This document shows positions 49,050 through 63,214 of a stretch of 64,000 nt of DNA, in pieces; position 1 is the first letter of the stretch; each line of letters opens with the position of its first letter. The notes under the pieces were generated by a model. That model was given only the letters and a program-made list of their open reading frames with translations, searched no databases and was not told where the DNA came from. Source of the stretch: Syngnathus acus (Eukaryota > Chordata > Actinopteri > Syngnathiformes > Syngnathidae). The translations under genes were made by a program, and so were the position numbers. The stretch covers positions 4,623,412 to 4,687,411 of the forward strand of contig NC_051102.1 of NCBI RefSeq assembly GCF_901709675.1, in the 5' to 3' direction.

Positions 49050-49690
49050 TTGATATGCCATCACTTCGCCCGCTTCCTTGGGAGAGGCTCCTTGGCTAAA
49101 TGTCTCTTTATAGCCAGATAAAGCCGTTGTAATTCATCCAAGCGTCCCTTTGGAGGACGTCTATGCCTTGGCATTGAATTTACAGTCCATTCTTTTAAGA
49201 TGGGACGCAATCCTGAGTGCCCGATTAGGTCAGAGTCTGCTCCGTGCGGTCTATTTCAAAATCCAGATTCGAACATGACAGAACTGTCAGGCAGCGTGCG
49301 GGTTTGCGCAACAGCTTTTCACGAGTGGCTGATTGTTTGACTGCGAGTCAATTATTCAATATGACTGGATCGTTTCGTATGTACCTGTGCCTGAGAAAAC
49401 AAGCCTGGGGAGTCTGTGTCAACAATCTGCTTCTTCCTCGTCACTTTGTGCTTCAAAAAAGTCTCAAAATATTGTTTCCTGATACGGGGGTGGGGGGCCC
49501 GCGATGCGCCCACGGGGCGCCCGCGGACCTTGAGGTGGAACTCGGTTGCCGATTACCCGCTCGCAAGGGAACCTTTTAAGGCGGAACGCAATCGCTCACG
49601 GCGGCTTCAGTCATATTCTGCTGGCGTCAAAGTCTTGTTGGCCTTTTCCTTTGCTAAGTTCCTCTTTACTGCCAGATAAAGCAGCTCTAA
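49050..49690. repeat. Diverged direct duplication
   Basis: CTTTATAGCCAGATAAAGC (49105-49123) recurs as CTTTACTGCCAGATAAAGC (49664-49682), each after a CCTT...GCTAA segment. The spacing is about 560 bases. An ACGCAATC word also appears downstream of the first copy and before the second. It looks like an old duplication. Confidence 0.45.
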
Positions 49691-52600
49691 TCCACCTAGG
49701 AGGAGGTACACTCACATGGAAATGAAACGGGACTGTTGCGGGAAGATTAGACAACCGACCTGACTATGTCAGCGCTCTGCCAATTGTACCAGCTTTCAAA
49801 GGGTGGCTTTTATATGGCAAAAGTGGCTAAAAATGCCCTTGTGTAACGGATGTTTATATAGATATTATATATGGGTACAGAACGATGGGACAGTAGAGAG
49901 GCGTAAACAACAGGGCGGCTCAGCCTCTGGCTAGCCAAATGCTTTTGGCATCACCGAAAATTCACAAATAAACAAATTACATTTACGACTGAGTTCGAAG
50001 CCATTTGATGGTGCGCTTAGCCACGTTAAAGAGGTCCAAATGGCTGAGTGTATTTCTGAGTCCATCGTGTGTGTGTGTTTGGTAACATCTCATGCGAGGC
50101 TGAGTGAAAGCAGCTTAGAGGCAGGAGCATATTCGTTTCCAAGTAAATCTCAATTAGCCGCACATTTAGCCGCACTTGGCTGGATACTCGGGTGCGGCAC
50201 TAATCAGAATTGTCTCGTGCGTCGCAAACGACAAACGTGTACGTAGCTTTGTAAAGACTGACAAAATCATCATTGCTAATCCTAAAAAAGCTTGAAGACT
50301 AAATTGCGGCCTTATAAATGGTCTTTGATGTTTCCAGAAACTTTTAGACTGGTAATAGTCTCCAAAATTGTGTTCAGGTACTTCCAAGTGAAGACGCTTG
50401 GTTTGTAGCAGACCAAACGGCACGTTTGATGTTTCGTATTTTAGTTGCTGTTGATCGTCATTGATATTTGTAAAAATGCCGGCCGGCTACACGGGTGTTC
50501 GATTTCCTCCTGCGTGCTCCTTCTTCCTTCTGTGTTTTTTGTCCTACTTGCGAGGCGCTTCTTTTGTTCCGATTTTGTTTCCCCTCGCTCCCCGATGCTG
50601 TTGTTTTTGCCGCCTCTGCGCTTTGTGCTCGCCATCATTAGCTCTCGCTAGCTTCTTTTCTTCCTCCGCCATCTCACCCCTACCGCGTTGTTCCCGCTCA
50701 CGCACACACGCACGCACGCACGCCTCCATTACCGCCCGTGTCTTCCCGCTAATCAGCTTACGCGCCGTGTGTCCAAGCTGCCGTGTCTGCCTTCCTCCTC
50801 CCTTTTGTTTTGCTGTTCATTCAGCCGGCGGATTAGGGACGGCTGTTTGCCGCCTTTTGTCTGCGCGGCGAGGCGATGGCCGAGACGGACGTGGTCAAGA
50901 CGCTCGCTCGGCGTCGTGTCTTGACTTTTTGTCGCCTTGACGTTGGATGTTCCGTCTTTGTTTTTCAAAGCGCACGAGGATGCAAAATTGTCTTTAATAG
51001 TCATAAACATGTGCATCCGCTTTGCAAATACTTGTAGAACTTGTATGTATTTATGAAATAGTCAATTGTATTTATAAACACAAAATGGTCAAGTCTTACA
51101 TTCTTTGGGTTAGAGTTAGGGTTCTTTGATGTCGATGAAATCACCAATTATTCGATTAAATGGTTGCACAAAATGAATAGTACTGTAAATTCAAATTGTT
51201 GCCAAATGAACGTTTATGGTCAAGAAAATGCCTTCATCCGGTTTGTTGAAGCCTAAATTGTCATTGATTGTTCCCACTAAATTGAATTGAATGAACTACT
51301 TTTGGTTGATTCAATTCTCCAAATTATGAAACAGCATTTATGTTCACGTTCTTCAATTGTCTTTGATGCTTGGGAAAACAATCTGCTTTTAAAAGCTACA
51401 TCACCTGTCTCAATGTATACTCACCCATATTGATGATGATGATGATTACGGAGCATGCGGAATTCACCCGAGGTGCGTGCGTGCGCGCTTGATTCCCGGC
51501 CGTTGACTGACTGCTGATCGATGGCACGGCCTTATTCCTAACGATTAAGCGCCAGATGCCTTTTTTTTTTTGTCCCGAGCTGCAGCTGTCACTGGCGAAA
51601 ATGAGTCATCCCTCTTTAAGAAAGAAAAACAAACTCTCAAGGTTAACCTAGAGGAGTCATTTGTGCCCATCGGCCAACGGGGACGCTCGTTTACATTGGC
51701 AGCCAACGCGAGAACTCAATTGTGCTTATTGACGTGGAGCTATTGCGACCGCTGACAAAAATGAGGAAATAATCGTCGGGAAGAAGGTTGCTTGATAATG
51801 AGCCGGAGTGGCAAAGCGTTACACAACAGTGACATTTAGCGTTATGAGATCATCGTCTATAGAGCGCAATCTGGTGCTCAAAGCAGGCGCTAACCTTATT
51901 ACAAATGGACCAGTTGCAAATTTGACTTGACGCTAAACTGTTTTGTGTTTGCCACAATGTCTACTTCGACAAAATTATCTGAAAGTGTCTGTGCCCTAAC
52001 CTACTTGTGCCAATTGTGTTGTTTCATTGAAGATGCAAAACGTGCAATTACAATTTGGCCATAATCTGGATTTGCCACGTACGTTAGATTCATCAAAGAC
52101 TAAGTTGCCTTTGAAATTGTTCCAAAACACGTGCACATTCAACAATACTTTTTTTTTCACCTTTTGCAACTTGAGCTTAATGGAAGAAGTCTTTGTTTTT
52201 ACCAAACCATCCACAGTTGGTCTCTGTTTTTTTTTTTTTTTGTCAGGCATCAAAAGCAGTGTTCCGTAGCACAAATTTACAGCCGGCCAGCCGTCATCGC
52301 TCGGGTGCTTCCCAATCTCGGCGTCCCACATGCCGCGCTGCCATTAAACGCCGCGGCGTATTATTCAAATGCCCTTTGCATTCATACACTAGCTGGCATT
52401 TAGTGTCGGCCATCATTTACGCCGCCGCTATAATTGGTTGAAGCTTGTGCACGTGCCCTGTGTAAAGCAGAGGCGGGGAGGGGCTGTTGCATTATGGGAG
52501 GCGGGAGGATCATTAGACGCGATAGCCATGTACTTTTCAAGTGGAAAAGGTCGTCTTTTATGAGGCCTTCTTGAAAGGCGACGAGAATGATGATGCCTGG

Positions 52601-53220
52601 CTTCTTGCGTGAAAAGGGGCCGGCCGTAAACCGTAAAGGGGCGAGGGAAGGCCTAATGGGGGAAGGGCTTGCTTGAAGTCCTGGTTTGGCTGAGGTTGAA
52701 TGTCAGCCATCCATACGCTTGTGATGTGTCCTCACTACATTTACTGGGGCACATTGCGGCCTTCCATTTGCGCGATAACAGCTGTGAGGACTGGAAATTG
52801 CCTTCCAGCTTCACCAAAACACTCATCATTTCACTGTTTCTAAAAATGTTGAAAATGATTATTGTCCAGCTCAAGTGCATTTATGTCATTGTTATGTCAG
52901 AGGAATGTTTTTTGTTTGTTTTTTTAAAGATGATACCAGTGTGAGTATTCAATTCTTGTGTAGTCACCAAAGTGCAGATACTATCAGGACTTTTTTATAT
53001 GAGGGGAAAAAAATAAGCATTTTAAAGAAAGCCCTTCTAGTATGGGCTCAGCCATCCCTCAGTTTGTCATTCGTACATTTTCCCCAATATTTCCTACTCC
53101 TTGGCACCTTTTTTGCTGTCCTTCCATTTTGTTCTTCTCTTGCTTCCGATCTTTGTTTTTCAGCCCATACTTGAGTCTCATTAAGATCTTTTTCTCTCAA
53201 GGCGTACAAACACACATTCG

Positions 53221-53237
53221 CCCCCCCCCCCCCCCCC
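53221..53237. repeat. Poly-C tract
   Basis: Seventeen C in a row followed by TTT; similar shorter runs at 5956-5966 and 41986-42006. Such runs are prone to sequencing and replication slippage. Confidence 0.9.
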
Positions 53238-54289
53238 TTTGGTAGTCCCCGGTTACCAACCTTTTCCTCCTCGTTTCCCACTTGTTTTTCCCCCAGTTTA
53301 TTATCTTCCATTCTCTTGTTTTGTTGCTCAGCCCAGCGCGTACTTGAGTGTCATTAAGACTTTTTTTTTTCCTAACCGACAATGGCGGCGAATGCCAACG
53401 GCTGCAGCAGCAGTGCCATTGTTTTGTTCCTGATTGCCTTTTTTTTCCCCCCCATCTTCTTCTCCGAGTGCGAAGCGTTATAAAGCGCTTCGCTCCAGTG
53501 GCTGTCGCCTCACCACAATAGCATCGCAGCCTCCAATTTGTGTCAACGCAGGTTTTTCTGAAACTGAATCTGCATTTTGGATGGTACTACTATTTTATTG
53601 GAATGCTCAATTGTCTTTAAAGTTTGACAAAAAAAAAAAAAAAAACGGTCGAGTCATTAAAGACGAGATTATCTTGGATGGATGAATGCTATTTGCATTT
53701 ATTTCATTAGAGAAAGATGGTTTGATATATAAATTGGTAGGCAGAAGATCCAGTTGTTATCTCAAGGCGCCACTGTGTTGAATCCACTCGGCTCCTCCGA
53801 TGGTGATGATGATGATGACGACGATCATGGCAATGATTTGTCGATACATAGCGGGTGATAATTGGATGGCCTTTGTGTAAAAGCGCAGATGCGATGGCAC
53901 TACCGAGCTCAGCCCCCTTTTTGAGGCGCGACGACTATTAGCGGCTCTGCTGTATGTTTGATGAGCGCCTCGCGTAGAACACGTGACGATAGTGACACAC
54001 TTCAACTTCCTCCAGGCTAAAACTCTTCCTGATGGAAGCCCAGAGTCACAGTTTACCCCGCCTCCACTCTGTGATGAATATTTAAAGAGTTGTGCGGTTT
54101 GTGTATCAGCTCCGTCGTGATGTCTTCACGGGCACTAAAAAGAACCGGGACGTTTGGTGTTGTCGGCTCCGGAAGCTCTCGGGTTTGATCCGCGCTTGTC
54201 GAAAAGGATCAGCCAGGTTTTGCGGCGCTTGTTTTTATTCCGACCTCGTTTCCTTCTGTGTTTCGCCGGCCTCGGCCCGTAAGGATAAC

Positions 54290-54510
54290 AAAGTCGGGTT
54301 TGAAGACTGGGTTAGCCTTTCAAAGCTGAGGTTAGCGTTTCAAATTTGGCTTTCAAATGACTGTTTCAAACCAGGGATCATGTTTCATGTCCTTAGGGCG
54401 GGTGTTCAAGACTCGGCTAGGATTTCATGTTATGGTTTCAAATTACCGGTTCAAGTTACGGTTTAAAAGGGATATGGGGTTAGTTTTCAAGATTGGGTTA
54501 GGGTTTGAAG
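54290..54510 (+). repeat. Degenerate GGGTTAG/TTTCAAG repeat
   Basis: Units built from GGGTTAG, TTTCAAA and TTTCAAG recur irregularly. Further copies lie at 54905-55010, 55925-56015 and 57310-57400, and inverted copies in sdhc intron 1. Confidence 0.6.
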
Positions 54511-56399
54511 TGGTCCGGTCCGGTGTGATGTTGTTGTCTAAAAGGCCGAGGGACATTTTGCGTATGTTTATCTTTTGTGCTTGTTTCGGAAACGACAATC
54601 GGGTTTGTGCCGGCGAGGGCGCCCCCCGCTGGAACGATAATGCATTAACATTTCCTCCAAAAACAACAAGGTGGGCTTTGAAATGATTGACGCGCCACGT
54701 TCCAAACGTTCAATATCAAATCAAGCGCACCCGCGTTGTCACCTGGGAAATCAATGAGCCTTTCCAGCGGCCGTCTGTCCAATTTATTTTATTTTATTGA
54801 TTGATTAGCTCACACGGTCACCCCAAAATATGCTTAAGACTGGCAAGGATCTTTGAGGTGGCTGCCTTAAGTGCCGATGGACTGGCAAATTATTTCTAGT
54901 GAACGTCTGGGGCTTAAAATTTGGTTTTCAAGATAGGGTTAGCGTCTCAAATGATAATTTTTGTCGGATTTCAAACCAGAATTATGGCTTGAAAGTAGGC
55001 TTTGGAGCAAGGATGAATGTTTTTTAAGCCAATGTTGCGGTTTATTGAAAGCCGAAAGACCTGATAGATGACACAAAGCTTTATTTGTCCTGACAAATGA
55101 TAAAGGCAAGCGGAGGACGACACATCCTCCTTGACCTCGCGTCTTCATTTCCGTGCTGAACGTGGAGTACGGCGGCGCTTGAGGATGCGGCATTAAGGCG
55201 CTTAAGAGGCTCATTCAATTAGCGTCGGGTCAAAGCCCAAGACTGACCTGCTTCAAAGTCACAACAAAGACGCTCGCTGCCTGACTTTAGCCGTTCGCCG
55301 TCCTTGACGCCCGCCCGCCCGTGTCATATCGACAGTTGTTTTGAATTTGAATCAAAACGCAGAGTTGTGAATTAAGAAAACGTGAAAAATAAAAATTACC
55401 GTGATTGGAAATTGTCTATGATTGACAGAGAAACATGCATGTTTGCTGCACTCAAGACGTCCAACTCTCTTTGATGTACACAGAAACAGTCATACTTGTG
55501 TGAGGACTTGAAGTTCGCTTTGACCTTAAATCTTAGGAGGCTAATTCACAAAGTGCCAGGTCAAAGGTCAGGTTCAAACCTGCCCCCCTCCCTCACCTTA
55601 TCCTGTCGTCACTCCTTGACATTGTTGTCGTGTCGTTGACTGCGACTCATGAGAAAATCTGCGCGTGGTTATTCCTTGACACTGTAAATCTCGTCATTCT
55701 TTGTGGCACTGGCAGATTAGCTGGTAGCGCCAGGATGCACTGGAGTGACGGCTGTGTATTCCCCAGACAAAAGATGGCTGACAGGACGGGGTGGCTGAGG
55801 GGAGGACGTGATGTCGCTTTCGTGCCGAAAGTGACGGCGGCCATTTTCCTGTCAAGCGCTCATCTCCTTGACGCACCGTTTGGTTTTGGAGTAGACTTGG
55901 TTATGGAACACAAGTAAATTATTCACAGCTTGGGTTAGGCTTTCAAATGAGGCTTTCAAACTAGACTTAGGTTTTACAATGAAGCTTTTAAGTCAGTGCC
56001 TGGGTTAGGGCTTCAAGTTAACTTTGTGTTTGTTGTTTAGAGCCTCATTCTCATGTCGCACATTAAGCCTTGACACATAATATGAAATATTCATAACAGT
56101 AATTTTGTGTTGGAAGGGCCGTTCGCTGGCCACACGGGCTAAATAAATGCCCCATTTATTATTCATAAATACTCAACAATTAGCTCCTTAATGCGCAAGC
56201 AACCTGAATGAGTCATTCGAGTGCACAAAATAGACACGTGACGCTCGAAGTGGCAAGGAACGGCGCCACAAATGTGACACACATCAGGACGGAAACGGCA
56301 CGGTTCCTTCAGCCTTACATGCACGCGGCGGCTGCTGAAGAGTCAAATCGCCTTTGGTGTTTGACAAAATGCGGAAAATGTGCAATAGGTCATGACATG

Positions 56400-58130
56400 C
56401 TCAACCGTCTTTGATGTTTTCCCCAAAACACTTGGAGGGCTCGTTGAAAAATAACAAATATGCTAAACTACCTTTGATGTTTGCGTGGCTGAAATTTTTT
56501 TAGATGTTTCCCAAACATGTTGACTTTACCGATGATTTGTGTAAATGTCAACGTTAGGTCTTTTTAACGCTCTAAAAACCAACATTGATTTGATTTACAA
56601 AAAACACGGACGTTAGGTTTGTTCAAGACTAAGCAGTCTTTGACGTTGACTTATTTGCTCTGTTTATTCGCTTTGTTAATTGAGCCAACTGCCTATGTTG
56701 TTCACAAAAATATGGACGTACGGTTAGTTGGGGGCATCTTTATTCAGCATCTTCTCAATGTCGTCCGGTCCAAGCTAAAGTTTTAAAAATGTGCCAAACA
56801 TTGCGGTGAGACGTGTTTTATTCATGGACCTCCGCTCTCGTCAACAAAATTGGGCTTCATGTTCCTTTCTCACCGTTGTTCCCTTTTGTTACGCCACACG
56901 TTTCTAATTTGAGGGAGAGCCGCATCGAGTTGGAAAAAGGCGCGTCGCTTCTGGCACTTTGGCAGGATTCTTAAGAAAATGTAAACAGCGGCGTTTGGAC
57001 AAGTAATTACCTGAAACAAATGACGCTATTAGCTCTGAGATTTACTAGGTAGTTTTTTTTTAGCATGGTTAGTGAGTCAGAATGTTTGGGGAGGGGGGGG
57101 CGCAAAAAAAGTTTGTTATTGTACAAAGTAACATTGTTGCATAGTTGTGGAGATGCTCTAAATAGTGGGTTTCAACATAGGATTTTGGAGTCAATCACCG
57201 ATCAGTGAGTTAAAAAAAAAAACGATAACAAATCACTCATCCGATCAGGAGATCTCTCCAATCAACAACTTGTACAGTCACGCGCCGCCATTTGCGAGGG
57301 GCTAAGGACCGGGTTTCGAGATATGGTGTCAAACCACGGTTGGTTTTTTAAAGTAGGATTTCAAGTTAGCCTTTCAAAGTAGGGTTTTGAGCTGGGCTTC
57401 TGGTTTTCCCCTATTTTGGTGAAATAGTAGCGAATAAATTGCCACTGAAAATTGATACGGACACTGTATGTGCTCAATGCGTTTGCCTTGGTCCAACAAG
57501 GTGCATTTTGCCACGGTTCTTTCCAATAAATTGCAGTCCAGTTTTATTTACCATGGGCGAGCTATCAATAAAGCCAGTGAGGACCATTGTAAAGCAGCCG
57601 CTGCTTTGTTTATGTGTCACGTTGGGAAAGGCGGCGGCGGCGGGAGATTAATTAGCTCATTAGCCACGGCCGCTAGCGGCACGTCATGTGATACAGTAAC
57701 AGTCAGTTAGCCGCTGATGCTAAGGACCGGCAAAAGTAACATTCCACAGGAAAGCTGAAGATCCTCATTGTCTTTGATGTTGGGGAAACGGCGTCTTGGA
57801 TGTTTTCAAAGCATTTTCGCTCCATTCATTCTCCAAATGACTGTCATTCAACACTCACAGTTGTCTTTCGTGTTTACAAAAATACATATGTTAGCCTTCT
57901 TGATAACTCCCGTGTCTTTTTTCTTTACGCTTTTGTTAAAGACACTGAACTTTCCAAAACGTCTTTGATGTTTGGGAATGCATAAATTAATCCATCGAAC
58001 ACTTGATCTTGCATTTGATGTTCACGATTACGTCAAGTCAACCGACGACTAATTGGGGATTATTCTACGGTTTTACGCAAACTATCGAAGAGGCGAAACG
58101 GTCTTTGATGTTGACATGTACGCGAGGTTC
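56400..58130 (+). repeat. Recurrent GTCTTTGATGTT motif cluster
   Basis: CTTTGATGTT or a one-base variant occurs near 56410, 56471, 56637, 57771, 57962 and 58103, each usually followed within a few bases by GGGAAA, CCCAAA or GAC words. Similar words also occur near 50322, 51123 and 51361. All are on the same strand, so this may be a decayed long-unit satellite. Confidence 0.45.
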
Positions 58131-58559
58131 AGTGACAGCAAAGCAGCAGCGGGATATTAATTAGATCATTAGTGACAGCCGTTTCACACAAGTCATGTGA
58201 TACAGGACGCTTCAATGGCGTCAATTTGCCACATCTTTGAGCTGAGCTGGCAGGTTGGCTGGCGCTCGCTCACCTGCTACCTGCTTAGACGCTCGTCCTT
58301 TCAATCGGCTATTTGATGGTCACCTTTCCAGGGGTCCTTTCAAGATAATCACTTGAAGCAGATTGCTACCACCATGTGCACCAGACAAATGGGCAATGTG
58401 AAATTGTAAAGAATTTTGGTTTTTGGCCCGAGGTGTGCAAAACTATTTTGGTAAGAAGCGGTGTGTTTCATGAGTCACTATCAAATCAGGTCTCCAGCAA
58501 TAACTCAACTCATGCCTTATTGCAAACTTCCCTCCCTGAAGGCAGTTTCACTTAAGAAC

Positions 58560-58880
58560 ATGAAAGTCGCTTGGCAAGTGTAACGCGAGTACAGCCAAAA
58601 AAAAAAATCTCCAACCTGAAAAGACATGGAAAGTCTGCCATTTTTTGACGACTTCCCGTAAAACAGAACCACAGTAATATCTCCGTTCATCAATAATGCC
58701 CCTGAAGTCAGTTTGAAGTGTTTCATGTGTAAAACCACAAAAAAGCAGTCATACCCCAAAATACTGTACTGTACAACTGTAGTAATATCTCTGTTCATGA
58801 ATGATTTGAAATTCAGTCCACGAAGCCTCCATGAAATTTGGTAGGCAAATGTGAAAAGGCACAGAAAGTCGGCCATTTCC
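58560..58880. repeat. Internally duplicated dispersed repeat
   Basis: AGTAATATCTCCGTTCATCAAT (58673) recurs as AGTAATATCTCTGTTCATGAAT (58781), and GACATGGAAAGTCTGCCATTT (58622) as GCACAGAAAGTCGGCCATTT (58858). GAAATTTGGTAGGCA at 58837 links it to the repeat in atp1a2 intron 22. Confidence 0.55.
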
Positions 58881-61800
58881 TTCCTTGAGATGTGATCTGA
58901 TGCTACCAAATTGGAAGCACGTACATGACACGCAAATGTGCAACGCTTAATTAAAAAAGGCTCCTCTTGTTGTCATCTACCTTCAGATTCCAAGTCATTT
59001 TCTCTTGTTGTCCACCTGGCGTCCACTCCCTTCTTTTGTTCTTGTCTTTTATTGGCATCTTCCTCCTCCTCCTCCTCGAGCTGTTTTAGCATACACTCTG
59101 CAGGGAGTGCTCCTGTGATGCCAATTATATTGACTGGAGAAAAAAAAAAGAGCGTGGGGAGGGGGGTCGCGATTGATGGTCAGGATTGGAAAACGCGCGC
59201 GTGCGTACACACGCTATCAGCGCGGCTGATGATAGAGCCAACCAACGGAAGGCAACGGAGGCCGAGCGCGAGGGAAGGGAGGAGGTTGATGGAAGAGGGA
59301 CGAGAAGAGGATGGAGAGAAATTGGAGGCGAGCGAATCTGTCGGGGAGTTGTTATAGTCTCCCGTTGGCCCACCTGAGGGAATTCAGCCACTGCAGACAA
59401 GGAGGAGGAGGAGGAAGAGGTAGTGAGATGAAGACGGCAGCCAGATAAAGATGGCCGAGCTAGGATGTAGCGTAAAGGGAGCTTTGACAGCCTGTCCATT
59501 AAGTGGTAGGTCAAGTTCTAGCACAATGCTTTGTTTTCTGGACATTTGGAAGCAACGCTGCGTTGTTGTTGTTTGAGGAAAAGTTCACATTTCCCATCAC
59601 ACCTGAAGGCAGCGCAAGACTTGACTTCCTTGATAGACATTCCTGTCCACAGCTGCACCACAAATGGTCTCTATGATTCATTTCATTTTGCTTTTTTTTT
59701 TTCCCCCTTTCCTTCTTCAAAACTATTCACCCTTGCTTGAAGCTAATGTGTCACGGTCTCAGGCCTTTGACTGAACGCCAGTAATCGGTCAAGGCATCTC
59801 GGGGCGTTTTATTGGAACAAAATGGCTTCTTTGCTTCTTTTATCACGCTCTAAGTGACTTTTCCCCCCCCCTCCCCGCCCACAGACAAGAAGTACATTTC
59901 CACCCAGACGGCGAATATATTAGATAGCACGCGGTGGGATAAAACGCTGCCATGATTGATGATTAGCCGCCGTTTTTTCTTTGGTAATTAACTTAGATTC
60001 ATAACATCATTTACATGCATTACATCCCCGCTTACAAGTTGCGTGTGCGCTCGGCGATCCGCCGCAGCTATTTGTCTTCATTTCAGTTCTTAGCCTCTAT
60101 TTTTGTCCACAAAACAGCCATCTTGCGACGGGTCTGGTGCGTTCTATGTTCGATTAGCTAGCTGGTTAGCAGCAAGATTTGACCAAATGTTTGTGAACAA
60201 ATGACTCCCATTTGGTCATTTTGGGACCAGCCAAGCACATTTAAATATGCAAAGTGCACCTTGTCACTTGTGATCCAAAATATTGACACACATTTTGTGA
60301 GCAAAAGGACTGTTTGTGAGGTTGTCCACACAAAGGATGTGGGTCTAGCTACTTTAGCCGAGCTAGCTAGAAAGCAGCTGGTATATTGATCAACACTTTG
60401 TGAACAAAACAACTATAATTTGGATCTTCAGAGTCCAATGTGGTGCATTTGAGTTATTTAATTTGAAAAGCTACATTAGCTTAGCCAGTTAATGGGTTGT
60501 GGACAAATGGTGTTTTATTCGCTAGCTATCTCACGTATGCTTCTCACTCATTGACAAAAGGTGGATTGTTTTTTAATCTGTGTGATATGTTACGTTAATT
60601 CTTGATAGGTGCTCTCCCGAATGTTAATGACCACATTTTTGTGAACAAATGACTTTAATCTGGGACTTTTGTGACCTTTTGAGTCCATCTGTTTTGTTTT
60701 TTTTTACTCCGAGTGCCGAGTAAAGTTGTAAACTGCTACATTGTGTTGTTAATAAATTAAGAAGTGTATTACACACACACACACACACACGCACACACAC
60801 GTTGTGTAGCTGTTGCTGAGACTGGTCGTTCTTTATTTGAAGACAAGCCTCCTCTTTGTCTTGTCGCTGTCTTTTGGCAAGGACACGCAGTGTTTTGCAA
60901 AGTGTTTGTGTGTGTGCGTGTGTGTTCTTGGGATCCCCTCAGACACTCTTTCACACACGCACACAGACACACACGCAAAGCTTTGTGTAGAAAGTGGTCA
61001 AAAGTTTGATTGAGTCGAGTGCATCGAATCTTTTCCCCCTCATCCTGTTGAATGCTTTCCCCCTCCCGAGACCGTGTGTGTGAGTGTGAGTGTGTGAGTG
61101 TGAGTGTAATGTGTGTGTGGAGGAATTTGCACGCCTCGTAATGGGTAATGAAGGCAACCTTTCAGACGTGGTTTGTCACTCTGAATCACAACACTGGAGA
61201 TCAATGTAGTTCTGGCGGGAGAAGATAAAGACGACAAGTAGGGGGTGAGTCACTGCAAAGGGAGGGTCGGGGCATATTTGGTGGGGGAGCAACAATGGCC
61301 GGTGGAGACGGCCCGAACAATAGCGGTCGGCGGTTTGTCGGCGTCAACAGACACGGCCGTGGCGTGGACTAATTGACCACTGAGGGTGTTTTTCTGTGCC
61401 ACTTACGCCGTCATGGCCGCCAGCGGTGGTTGGGTGACGCGGTCCTGTGACCCAACTTGGTGATCCACGCGGTCACTAACCGGGCAATAACGAGGACAAG
61501 AAGCCTTGATTGACTCTACCGGGATTACACTTCTGCCAAGTTTAAGTGATTAAAACAATCGGCAGGTATTTGAAACAAGGCTTCAAAGTCGTGAAAAACC
61601 AAGCAACGGAACGTCTAATTCTCATTCTTGATACTTTGGCTATTTTGACACAGAACTGTTATCAAGTCACCGAGCGACTGGTTTCAACTCGTGTTTCTTT
61701 TGAAACAAGTCACCCTGATTTAATGCCGTGACGCTAATGGATGCTAACAGCCTAGCGCTGTCATGTAGATTTGAGTCGTTTGGATGCGCGCCATTGGCGA

Positions 61801-63129
61801 ATAAATCACACGTAGGGCACTTTAGCAGCTAAACACTTAACATCCCCGCTCATGCATATACGTATTTATATTAAGACAGTAAGAAAATAAATAAATAACT
61901 ATATGCATGATAAAGCGAGAGTCCTTCGGGAAGCTTCCGTTGCCGCTTCGGTGATTGTCGTTAAAAGAAGGGTAAAAAAAAGCCAGACTTTGCGTAATTG
62001 ACTGCTCATTTCTTTAAGTGGCCTATTGGCAGGGCAGCCCTGAGCATTTGCCAGCGCATTAAAGATTTCACTCGCTTTATCTTAACTCTGTGTGGACGTG
62101 AACGCGGTAGTATATGACTCAATTAGGCTATTGTTGTCATCGAGTCTTGTAATTTACGATACACGGCGGTACCTTGAATGCCCCACCAGACGGGAAAGCT
62201 ACAATTTGGAGGAAAAACAACATGCATGACATAGCCCACAACTAGGTGGCTGATATGGAGGCCTAAATGGAGTTTTGGTTTGAGCAACATTTTGTAGTAT
62301 GCTATGTTGGCATAGCCGTGGACTTGACTGACGTGGACCTGTTTTTACTTTGACCCCCGACAAAATGGAAGTTCTAATTAGAACAATGTTGATGTCTAGC
62401 ATGCTAACATCGAATGTGCTAGCAACCCAATGGGAATTGCTACAAATGCTAACATGGCTAACACACTTTATGGCAGGATAGCAATCTGAGTCCAGAAAAG
62501 CGCTCAGGCAGATCAATAAAGACTTGAGATCTTGCCCTGCCATCTGATACTTTTTCTAATGCGAATGGCTGAAATGCTAACACGCAAACAGCTTTTCCCT
62601 AAGGTCAATTACGGTCGTTTGTTGCGCAAGAGCCTGAAAGTGACCGCGACCGGACTCTCTCTCACAATTCCGGGGAGCGGTCGCTGACTTCCTAGCAGGC
62701 CGAACGTTGCGGCGGGCCACAATATGGACTTGAAATTTCATTGCTGGAAGTCAGCTAGTGCGCTTCACATTCCTCTCTCGTGGGGTGCAGCATTTGTGGC
62801 GCCCCGGATTTAGTGCCCTAAAGGATGGATGGGATGGTAAGGAGGTTTAGTGGTGGTGCTGCTGAGGTTGGGGGGGGTTGTTCTCTTGTTTGTCTCTTGT
62901 TTGGCCTGCTTGATAATCCGGCTTTGTGCGGCGTGAGGACGGCACACAAAGTGTCAATGTTCAGCAAGGGATCGCTGGGCTAACACTCGTAGACAATCTG
63001 AGAACTGAGAAAAGGGTAAAGTTAATTACAGGAAGCCTCAAGAAACAGCTTGTGTTTGGATTGTTGTTTGTTAGTTGATTGGTTAAGGACTTGCCCGCTT
63101 GCTTGGGTAGATTGACACTGACAGGCTGC

Positions 63130-63130
<1 letters not shown>

Positions 63131-63198
<68 letters not shown>

Positions 63199-63214
63199 TT
63201 TATTATTATTATTA
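63131..63214. repeat. (GTTA)17 microsatellite followed by (TTA)n
   Basis: Seventeen perfect GTTA tetramers (63131-63198) run into a short TTA/ATT trinucleotide tract. Confidence 0.97.

Noticed and set aside
55630-55917. 95-codon frame
   Set aside because: No known motif; compositional chance frame within the distal non-coding region.
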